From contig CALAUK010000099.1 of the NCBI GenBank assembly GCA_937892135.1, positions 1 through 13,864 of the forward strand: a stretch of 13,864 nt of DNA, in the 5' to 3' direction. The translations under genes and the position numbers were made by a program. This DNA comes from an uncultured Clostridia bacterium (GTDB lineage: Bacteria > Bacillota > Clostridia > UBA1381 > UMGS1253). The notes beneath the pieces were generated by a model. It was not told the origin of the DNA and ran no database searches. It saw only the letters and a program-made list of their open reading frames with translations. The first letter of the stretch is position 1. The number at the start of each line of letters is the position of its first letter. Below, piece after piece: positions 7,281 through 12,947 of this stretch.

Positions 7281-7310
7281 ATTATACCACAGGAGAAAAT
7301 ATTATGTCAA
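7281..7310 (-). promoter_or_regulatory. lysA promoter, perfect consensus
   Basis: Minus strand TTGACA (7305–7310) and TATAAT (7281–7286), both six of six, with an 18-base spacer ending TGG, which also gives an extended -10 (TGnTATAAT). Predicted start near 7274, 28 bases before the lysA ATG. No terminator-like hairpin is visible between the carboxypeptidase stop (7372) and this promoter. Confidence 0.85.
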
Positions 7311-7371
7311 ATGAAATTGCTTTTAAAGCTTAATAAAATTGAATTTTTTATATATACCTTATGCGATTTAT

Positions 7372-8526
7372 TTAAAAATTAACGAGTTTTGAAAATAAAT
7401 TGCCGAAAATTGCATAATATGTAAGCTTTTTTACATCGCTGTCTGATATTATGCTGACCTCACCTATCGGTTTTTCTCCCTTTAAAATTTTCGCTTTTCC
7501 AATCTCTTCTCCCTTTTTAACGGGTGCATCAACAGGATTTTTTAACTCATTTATAACCTTAATGTCACCTGTGTCGCCTTTTTTTACAAGCACATTAAAA
7601 TTATCACGGATAACTCCCGAAATCTTTTCCTTGTCACCTTTTTTTATTAAAGTCTCACCCGCTGTATCACCCGATTTTAATGCAGGGAAAATTTCATAAT
7701 TTGAAAAACCGTAGTTTAAGAGTTTTTTTGCATCTTCAAATCTGTCAGCTGATGTTTCTGCTTTCATAATAACTGCTATAAGCTGCATATTATCTCTTTT
7801 TGCGGACGCTGAAATGCAGTTTTTGGCAATCGAGGTTGAGCCTGTTTTAAGCCCGTTTGCGCCCTCGTAAAAACGAATTAGCTTGTTGGTGTTTGAAAGT
7901 TCAAACGCTCCGTTTCTAAGAGAATCCATCCATATAGTTGTAAACTCAAAAATCTTTTCGTGCTTTAAAAGTTCACGACTCATTATAGAAATATCTCTTG
8001 CTGAGCTGTAATGCCCCTCTTCATCTAAGCCATTAGGGTTTTTAAACTGAGTATTTACCATTCCAAGCTCTTTGGCGCGCTCATTCATTAAAGAGACAAA
8101 GCCCTCCTCGCTTCCCGAGACATACTCTGCTAATGCAACCGCCGCATCATTTCCCGATGCAACCGCAACGCCTTTTAATAAATCATAGACGCTCATCTGC
8201 TCACCGGCATCTAAAAAAATTGTTGACCCGCCCATGCTTTTTGCATTTTCGCTTCCCGTAACCATATCATTAAAGCTTATTTTTCCTGAATCTATCGCCT
8301 CCATAACAAGAAGCATCGTCATAACCTTTGTAACGCTTGCAAGCGCCAGTTTTTCATCAGGATTTTTTTCAAAAAGTACCTCACCTGTGCTTTGCTCAAT
8401 TAGAATTGCTGATGGTGCGCTTATTTCAAGCACATTGTTTTCTTCGGCTGTTACGCTAAAGCCTGAAAACAGATTTAAAAACAGCACAAGCGCAAGCACC
8501 TTGCTTAACTTTTTATATAGACGCAT
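7372..8526 (-). CDS. D-alanyl-D-alanine carboxypeptidase, DacF/PBP5-like, secreted
   Basis: Serine peptidase S11 (low-molecular-weight penicillin-binding protein) that trims the terminal D-Ala from peptidoglycan stem peptides. 384 residues. The N-terminus has Lys/Arg then a hydrophobic stretch (about 9–24) ending near VTAEE, a probable signal peptide. Catalytic motifs: SVTK (Ser64, Lys67), SGN (124–126) and KTG (227–229). The C-terminal beta-rich domain (about 275–365) and a final stretch YYAIFGNLFSKLVNF resemble the amphipathic membrane anchor of PBP5-type enzymes. Length and layout suit DacF or DacB of Bacillus, but spoIIA genes are not next to it, so I assign no symbol. ATG at 8526 follows AGGAGG by 7 bases; that site is the 3' arm of the hairpin ending the upstream operon. 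Confidence 0.93.
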   Translation of the reverse strand: MRLYKKLSKVLALVLFLNLFSGFSVTAEENNVLEISAPSAILIEQSTGEVLFEKNPDEKLALASVTKVMTMLLVMEAIDSGKISFNDMVTGSENAKSMGGSTIFLDAGEQMSVYDLLKGVAVASGNDAAVALAEYVSGSEEGFVSLMNERAKELGMVNTQFKNPNGLDEEGHYSSARDISIMSRELLKHEKIFEFTTIWMDSLRNGAFELSNTNKLIRFYEGANGLKTGSTSIAKNCISASAKRDNMQLIAVIMKAETSADRFEDAKKLLNYGFSNYEIFPALKSGDTAGETLIKKGDKEKISGVIRDNFNVLVKKGDTGDIKVINELKNPVDAPVKKGEEIGKAKILKGEKPIGEVSIISDSDVKKLTYYAIFGNLFSKLVNF

Positions 8527-8574
8527 AAAAAAACCTCCTGTCTTAATAGTATAAACTATGCAAACAGGAGGTTT
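8527..8574 (-). terminator. Terminator of the decarboxylase operon that also masks the next gene's ribosome site
   Basis: AAACCTCCTGT (8564–8574) and ACAGGAGGTTT (8531–8541) form a perfect 11-base stem. Inside it ATAGT/ACTAT (8555–8559 with 8546–8550) make a second 5-base stem with a TTAT loop, separated by a 4×4 internal loop. The 3' arm ends in a run of seven T, then the ATG of the carboxypeptidase gene. The hairpin lies 13 bases after the oadA stop. It therefore looks like an intrinsic terminator, while its 3' arm contains the AGGAGG of the downstream gene. Confidence 0.75.
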
Positions 8575-8576
8575 AA
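8548..8576 (-). promoter_or_regulatory. Possible carboxypeptidase-gene promoter with -10 in the hairpin loop
   Basis: TATACT (8548–8553; five of six to the -10 consensus) lies at the top of the hairpin. Seventeen bases upstream is TTAAAC (8571–8576), a poor -35 with three matches. A transcript from here would start near 8541, just at the 3' arm, and so carry a free AGGAGG. No other promoter candidate is evident in the 61-base gap. Confidence 0.4.
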
Positions 8577-8587
8577 TATAACATTAA

Positions 8588-9997
8588 TTATTTAAGATAA
8601 GACGGAGAATCCATGTCGATATATTCAACATCAAATTCCTTGCCCTTATTCTTTCTTGCCTCGAAGAACTTAAGCGCAACCTTATCAAACAAAGCATAGG
8701 ACAAAACATCTTCCTCCTGCTCCATGTAGGGCTTAATTTCTTCTCTTAATTTATCAAGCTCGGGTGCAATCTTATCTGCGGGACGGCATGTAATTCTTTC
8801 CTCGTCACCGATTATCTTTTTAACGATTTCATCGCTTATCTGAACAGGAGTCTGACCGTATTCACCGCGTACGATACCCTTTGTTTCTTTTGTAATCATC
8901 TTGTATCTCTCGCCTGAAATAACATTAAACACAGCCTGAGAGCCTACAATCTGGCTTGACGGAGTTACAAGCGGAGGATTACCTAAGTCCGCACGAACAC
9001 GGGGAACTTCTTTTAAAACCTCCATAAACTTGTCTTCCTTGCCTGCCTGCTTAAGCTGAGAAACAAGGTTTGAAAGCATACCGCCGGGAACCTGATACAA
9101 AAGTGTGTTAACATCAACGCCCATTACCTTGGGATTTAAAAGTCCACTTTCAAGATACTCCTCGCGCAAGGGTCTGAAGTAATCTGCAATATCAGAAAGA
9201 AGCGACAAATCATAGCCTGTGTCATACTCTGTGCCTCTTAAAGATGCAACCATAGCCTCTGTTGCGGGCTGAGATGTTCCAAGCGCCAAAGGCGACATAG
9301 CACAGTCAACAACGTCAACGCCTGCCTCAATGGCTTTCATATATGTCATTGAAGCAACACCTGATGTATAGTGTGTGTGAAGCTGAATCGGAATCTTAAC
9401 TGTTTCTTTAACAGCTGAAACAAGCTCGTATGCGGGATTAGGAAGTAAAAGTCCTGCCATATCCTTGATACAGATAGAATGTGCGCCCATTTCCTCAAGC
9501 TGTTTTGCAAGCTTTGTGTAATACTCAACAGAGAATAAGTCCTTATCCTCGCTTATTGTATAACACAAGGTTGCCTGAACGTGACCTTTTGCCTTGTGAG
9601 TTGCCTTAATAGCGCTCTCAAGGTTACGGACATCATTTAGTGCGTCAAATATACGCAAAATATCAATACCGTTTGCAACAGACTTTTCAACGAAGTATTC
9701 AACAACATCGTCAGCATAATGTCTGTAGCCTAGTATGTTCTGACCACGGAAAAGCATCTGCAAAGGAGTATTCTTTGCCTTGTCCTTTATCTTTCTTAGT
9801 CTCTCCCAAGGGTCTTCATTTAAAAATCTCAAACAAGAGTCAAATGTTGCTCCGCCCCAGGCCTCAAGAGAATGATAACCAACCTTATCAAGCTTCTCAA
9901 CTATGGGCAGAATCTGCTCTGTTGTCATACGAGTCGCAATCAAACTCTGATGTGCGTCTCTTAATATAGTTTCTGTAATTTTTACAGGTTTAGCCAT
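8588..9997 (-). CDS. oadA: Oxaloacetate decarboxylase alpha chain, carboxyltransferase part only (5S type)
   Basis: Transfers the carboxyl group of oxaloacetate to biotin on the carrier protein, releasing pyruvate. 469 residues: an HMGL-like TIM barrel, about 1–280, then the conserved carboxylase domain. Metal and catalytic residues: Asp14 (LRDAHQS), the Lys178 expected to be carbamylated (CIKDMAG), His207 and His209 (LHTHYTSG). Classical OadA (about 590 residues) ends in a biotinyl domain; this chain stops before it (…DSPSYLK), and the biotin domain is the separate gene at 11255–11614. The 5S type fits oxaloacetate or pyruvate rather than acyl-CoA substrates. Pyruvate carboxylase subunit B is the main alternative, but no biotin carboxylase is near and oadB and oadG are. 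ATG at 9997 has AAGGAG at a spacing of 9. Confidence 0.92.
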   Translation of the reverse strand: MAKPVKITETILRDAHQSLIATRMTTEQILPIVEKLDKVGYHSLEAWGGATFDSCLRFLNEDPWERLRKIKDKAKNTPLQMLFRGQNILGYRHYADDVVEYFVEKSVANGIDILRIFDALNDVRNLESAIKATHKAKGHVQATLCYTISEDKDLFSVEYYTKLAKQLEEMGAHSICIKDMAGLLLPNPAYELVSAVKETVKIPIQLHTHYTSGVASMTYMKAIEAGVDVVDCAMSPLALGTSQPATEAMVASLRGTEYDTGYDLSLLSDIADYFRPLREEYLESGLLNPKVMGVDVNTLLYQVPGGMLSNLVSQLKQAGKEDKFMEVLKEVPRVRADLGNPPLVTPSSQIVGSQAVFNVISGERYKMITKETKGIVRGEYGQTPVQISDEIVKKIIGDEERITCRPADKIAPELDKLREEIKPYMEQEEDVLSYALFDKVALKFFEARKNKGKEFDVEYIDMDSPSYLK

Positions 9998-10020
9998 TTT
10001 AATTTTCTCCTTCTATTATT

Positions 10021-11229
10021 TTAAGCGTAAAGTGATAAGAATACGCCCGCCGCAACTGCAGAACCGATAACGCCTGCAACATTGGGGCCCATAGCGTGCA
10101 TCAACAAGAAGTTAGCAGGGTTTTCTTTCTGACCAACCTTTTGTGAAACACGGGCAGCCATAGGAACAGCAGACACGCCTGCAGAACCTATAAGAGGATT
10201 AACCTTACCGCCTGTTAAATAGTACATTACCTTGCCAAGCAAAGTTCCGCCCGCTGTGCTTAATGAGAATGCACAAACACCCAAAACAATAATCTTTAAG
10301 GTTTCAGCGGAAATAAGGGTTGATGCTGTTGCTGTTGCACCAACTGTTACACCAAGGAAAATTGTTACTATATTCATAAGCTCGTTCTGTGCAGTTTTGC
10401 TCAAGCGGTCTGCAACGCCGGATTCTTTAATAAGATTACCAAGCATAAGCATACCAACAAGCGGAATAGCATCAGGAACAATTAAACCAACAACGATTGT
10501 AACAATTATGGGGAAAAGCATTTTTTCCTTCTTTGATACTTCGCGAAGCTGCTCCATAACAACTGCTCTTTCCTTTTTGGTTGTCAGAGCCATCATAATA
10601 GGCGGCTGAATTACAGGAACAAGCGCCATATATGAATATGCCGCAATAGCAATAGCAGGCAAAAGATGCGGAGCCAGAGTCTTTGTAACAAAGATAGCTG
10701 TCGGGCCGTCTGCACCGCCGATGATGCCGATAGCCGCTGCCTCCAAAACATTAAATCCTAATAAAATAGCACCGATAAATGTTGCAAAAACGCCAAGCTG
10801 AGCTGCAGCGCCAAGCAAAATGCTCTTAGGGTTTGCAATTAAGGGACCAAAGTCTGTCATCGCACCGATGCCAAGGAAGATAAGCGGAGGATAAATTCCA
10901 AGCTTAACACCTAAGTACAAAAGGTCCAAAAGACCGCCCTCATTTAAAACACGACCAAAATCAATATGCCCGTCCACCATAAACTGCGCATCTGAAAACC
11001 ATTCAGGATGCATTATGTTTGCTGTCTGCGGAAGGTTTGCCAAAAGCATACCAAATGCAATAGGCATTAAAAGTAGTGGCTCAAACTGCTTAACAATTGC
11101 AAGGTATAATAAAAAGCAAGCAATTATTATCATAAGAGCAACTTTCCACCAGTCAGGACCTGAAAACATCATAGAAATACCTGTGGTGTTTAAAAATTCA
11201 CTTATACCATTTATAAAAGTTTCAAACAC
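10021..11229 (-). CDS. oadB: Na+-translocating decarboxylase beta subunit
   Basis: The integral membrane channel subunit: it decarboxylates carboxybiotin and exports Na+ while consuming a proton. 402 residues with many hydrophobic segments spread from about 30 to 400. The family motif GGADGPTAIF gives Asp174, and GSAGVSAVPMAARV lies near the C-terminus. Residues known to matter in Klebsiella OadB (Asp203, Tyr229, Asn373, Gly377, Ser382, Arg389) all correspond with a constant offset of 29: Asp174, Tyr200, Asn344, Gly348, Ser353, Arg360. The start is GTG at 11229, with GGAGTG 7 bases before it. Glutaconyl-CoA and methylmalonyl-CoA decarboxylases use homologous beta subunits; the oadA-type partner argues for oxaloacetate here. 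Confidence 0.96.
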   Translation of the reverse strand: MFETFINGISEFLNTTGISMMFSGPDWWKVALMIIIACFLLYLAIVKQFEPLLLMPIAFGMLLANLPQTANIMHPEWFSDAQFMVDGHIDFGRVLNEGGLLDLLYLGVKLGIYPPLIFLGIGAMTDFGPLIANPKSILLGAAAQLGVFATFIGAILLGFNVLEAAAIGIIGGADGPTAIFVTKTLAPHLLPAIAIAAYSYMALVPVIQPPIMMALTTKKERAVVMEQLREVSKKEKMLFPIIVTIVVGLIVPDAIPLVGMLMLGNLIKESGVADRLSKTAQNELMNIVTIFLGVTVGATATASTLISAETLKIIVLGVCAFSLSTAGGTLLGKVMYYLTGGKVNPLIGSAGVSAVPMAARVSQKVGQKENPANFLLMHAMGPNVAGVIGSAVAAGVFLSLYA

Positions 11230-11254
11230 GAAAAATCACTCCAATTCCAAAAGA

Positions 11255-11614
11255 TTAGGACAAGGAAATTAGAGCGTCACCTGTGTTGACACTTGCACCT
11301 TTTGTCACGATAACTGAAGAAACTGTTCCGTCATTGGGAGCAACAATTTCGTTTTCCATTTTCATAGCTTCCAAAACTAACAAAACATCGCCTTTTTTAA
11401 CAGCGGCTCCGTTAGATACCTTAATGTCAAGGATTGTTCCGGGCATGGGAGCAGAAATAGTGTTAGCGCCGGCAGGAGCAGGAGCCTGAGCGGGTGCAGC
11501 TGCAGGAGCAGAAGCAGGTGCAGAAGCCTGAACAGGAGCATTTTCAAAGCTCTGTGTTTCTTCAACCTCTACGTTATATACATTACCATTTACTTTAACA
11601 ACAAATTTTTTCAT
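11255..11614 (-). CDS. gcdC: Biotin carboxyl carrier protein of the decarboxylase
   Basis: A 119-residue mobile carrier that shuttles CO2 on biotin from the carboxyltransferase to the membrane beta subunit. Residues 1–26 form a small N-terminal segment (MKKFVVKVNGNVYNVEVEE), 27–50 an Ala/Pro-rich flexible linker, and 51–119 the biotinyl domain, with biotin on Lys85 in EAMKMEN and MPGTI before it. ATG at 11614 follows AGGAGG at a spacing of 9. It lies between oadG and oadB, 25 bases before oadB. It corresponds to the C-terminal domain of fused OadA and resembles GcdC/MmdC of other Na+ decarboxylases; the symbol is by analogy. A separate biotin ligase must exist elsewhere. Confidence 0.92.
   Translation of the reverse strand: MKKFVVKVNGNVYNVEVEETQSFENAPVQASAPASAPAAAPAQAPAPAGANTISAPMPGTILDIKVSNGAAVKKGDVLLVLEAMKMENEIVAPNDGTVSSVIVTKGASVNTGDALISLS
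11465..11536 (-). repeat. Low-complexity Ala/Pro linker coding repeat
   Basis: A run of GCT/GCA/CCT-type codons for alternating Ala and Pro (residues 27–50 of the biotin carrier). It is more G/C-rich than its surroundings because of the codons required. Linkers of this kind give the biotin domain reach between active sites; length variation between strains would be expected. Confidence 0.75.
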
Positions 11615-11645
11615 TTTTTTAATCCTCCTAAATTTTTTATATAGC

Positions 11646-11996
11646 TTATTTCTTCCAGATACATTCGCCAGTAGCGCTGTCTGTTACACTGACAACACGA
11701 AGTCTCTTGTTCGGGTCATCTCCGCTCATAGCAGCAACAGCAGAAGAAATAACTGCAACAGTTTCTTCCTTGTTGATTTCATTTACGGCAGTCGGCGCAC
11801 TAACCACGCCAGCCTCTAAAGCTTTTTTAGGCTCTTCTTTTCCAAAAAGCTTCATAACATTTAGCACAACCATAAGAATTATAAGCACAGAAAACACGAT
11901 CAGCATACCCTGAAGAGCAACAACACCTGACTCAGCAAAGCTTATTTCTGCGTTTTCAAGCGCCTGATTGCTTAAAACCATAATCTTGCCTGACAT
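11646..11996 (-). CDS. oadG: OadG-family decarboxylase gamma subunit
   Basis: A small membrane subunit that holds the Na+ decarboxylase together. I start at ATG 11996 (116 residues), with AAGGGGTG upstream at a spacing of 6; a TTG at 12044 has no ribosome site. One transmembrane helix is visible at about 27–50 (GVVALQGMLIVFSVLIILMV just before and in it), then an acidic/Ala linker, and a soluble tail VAVISSAVAAM…RLRVVSVTD…CIWKK, seen in OadG/MmdD-like proteins of Clostridia. There is no histidine in the protein, unlike the zinc-binding tail described for Klebsiella OadG. First gene of its operon: the biotin carrier follows after 31 bases. The assignment rests on size, helix position and neighbours. 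Confidence 0.85.
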   Translation of the reverse strand: MSGKIMVLSNQALENAEISFAESGVVALQGMLIVFSVLIILMVVLNVMKLFGKEEPKKALEAGVVSAPTAVNEINKEETVAVISSAVAAMSGDDPNKRLRVVSVTDSATGECIWKK

Positions 11997-12033
11997 AAAT
12001 TTCACCCCTTGTCTTAGTCGATAATAATATATT

Positions 12034-12055
12034 GGATAGTACAAATACCCTATCC
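12034..12055 (-). promoter_or_regulatory. Inverted repeat in the oadG leader
   Basis: GGATAG (12050–12055) and CTATCC (12034–12039) are perfect 6-base complements around a 10-base loop, starting about 8 bases after the predicted transcript start. It could be a protecting 5' stem-loop in RNA, or an operator in DNA just downstream of the promoter. Only the symmetry is seen. Confidence 0.4.
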
Positions 12056-12068
12056 TCGCTCATCATAC

Positions 12069-12097
12069 ATTATACTAAAAAATTTTATTTAAAGCAA
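12069..12097 (-). promoter_or_regulatory. Promoter of the oadG–biotin carrier–oadB–oadA operon
   Basis: Minus strand: TTGCTT (12092–12097, TTG matches), 17-base A/T-rich spacer, perfect TATAAT (12069–12074). Predicted start near 12062, giving a leader of about 65 bases. The rest of the stretch between the rluB terminator and this promoter (about 12098–12179) is A/T-rich and shows no gene. Confidence 0.72.
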
Positions 12098-12179
12098 GTA
12101 TTTTATTAACTTTTTTTCTAATTTTTTCTTTATTTTTACTGTTTTTACAAAAAAAATGCTAAAAACGTTAGTTTTAAAT

Positions 12180-12210
12180 AAAAAAAACGGCAAAAGCCGT
12201 CTTTTTTTTA
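12180..12210 (-). terminator. Intrinsic terminator of aspS–rluB
   Basis: Directly after the rluB stop codon: ACGGC (12187–12191) pairs with GCCGT (12196–12200) around a four-base loop, extended by an A-tract on one side and a run of T on the other. On the minus strand the stem is followed by at least seven T. The symmetry makes it bidirectional in principle, but no gene converges on it. Confidence 0.88.
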
Positions 12211-12933
12211 TGAATTCATAAGCTTATTTACTTCAACCGAAGTTAAATGCCGCCATCTTCCGACAGGCAGATTTCCAAGTCCAATATCGCCGACAGATTC
12301 TCTGTGAAGAGCTACTACCCTGTACCCCAGCGCCTCAAACATTTTTCTTACCTGACGGTTTTTACCCTCATGGATAGAAATTTTAACAACGCTTCTTCCG
12401 GGATAACTGTTTACAAGGTCAACCTCGGCAGGCGAAGTAACATAATCTTCAATTCTTACTCCCTTTCTTAACGCATTTAAGTGAGAAATTGAAATGCCGC
12501 CTTTTATTGTGGCTATATATGTTTTTGTTATATTATGCTTAGGGTGCGTGATTTTATAGGTAAAATCGCCGTCATTTGTTAAAATAAGAAGTCCGCTCGT
12601 GTCGTAGTCTAATCTTCCAACAGGATGAAGAGAAACATTAGGAAGCTCTTCTTTTACCAAATCAATAACGGTTGATCTTTCAAACTGATCTGTTACAGAG
12701 CATATATACCCCTCGGGCTTATTTAGCATAATATAGCACTTTTCTCTTGCGACCTTTAATTCAACTCCGTCTAAAAAGACTCTGTTGTTGCCAATTTCGA
12801 CCTTTGTTCCCATTTCGGTAACAACTTTTCCGTCAACTTTGACTCTTCCCTCTAAAATAAGCTCCTCAGCGTGACGCCTTGACGCCGCTCCGCTCATTGA
12901 AATAAATCTCTGTAACCTGACAATTTCACTCAT
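12208..12933 (-). CDS. rluB: Ribosomal large-subunit pseudouridine synthase (RluB/RsuA family)
   Basis: Isomerises a uridine to pseudouridine in rRNA; RluB members act on 23S rRNA helix 89. The protein has 241 residues: an N-terminal S4 RNA-binding domain (about 5–60, RLQRFISMSGAASRRHAE), then the catalytic domain, with catalytic Asp109 in VGRLDYDTSGLL and the later EGKNRQVRKMFEALG and LGNLPVGRWRHLT motifs. ATG at 12933 follows GGAG at a spacing of 7 and is 14 bases after the aspS stop. The exact target within the RluB/RluE/RluF/RsuA group cannot be fixed from sequence; RluB is usual for one-copy Gram-positive members. A terminator follows immediately. Confidence 0.92.
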   Translation of the reverse strand: MSEIVRLQRFISMSGAASRRHAEELILEGRVKVDGKVVTEMGTKVEIGNNRVFLDGVELKVAREKCYIMLNKPEGYICSVTDQFERSTVIDLVKEELPNVSLHPVGRLDYDTSGLLILTNDGDFTYKITHPKHNITKTYIATIKGGISISHLNALRKGVRIEDYVTSPAEVDLVNSYPGRSVVKISIHEGKNRQVRKMFEALGYRVVALHRESVGDIGLGNLPVGRWRHLTSVEVNKLMNS

Positions 12934-12947
12934 AATCTGTCTCCAAT

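Noticed and set aside
7247..7371. Lysine riboswitch (L-box) in front of lysA
   Set aside because: The whole gap is 125 bases and the promoter lies 28 bases before the predicted leader ends; an L-box needs well over 150 transcribed bases.
11377..11565. Leu-rich minus-strand frame overlapping the biotin carrier
   Set aside because: A frame-shifted reading of the Ala/Pro linker codons (GCT/CCT read as CTC/CTG); the in-frame protein has a complete biotin domain.
11960..12066. Possible leaderless short ORF starting at the predicted oadG transcript start (about 34 codons, overlapping oadG out of frame)
   Set aside because: No ribosome site, odd composition, and it relies on an exact unmapped start. 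Worth only a glance in ribosome profiling data.
12098..12179. Second terminator or small RNA in the A/T-rich stretch between rluB and the oadG promoter
   Set aside because: Only a four-pair CTAA/TTAG stem beside a T run was found; base composition alone explains it.
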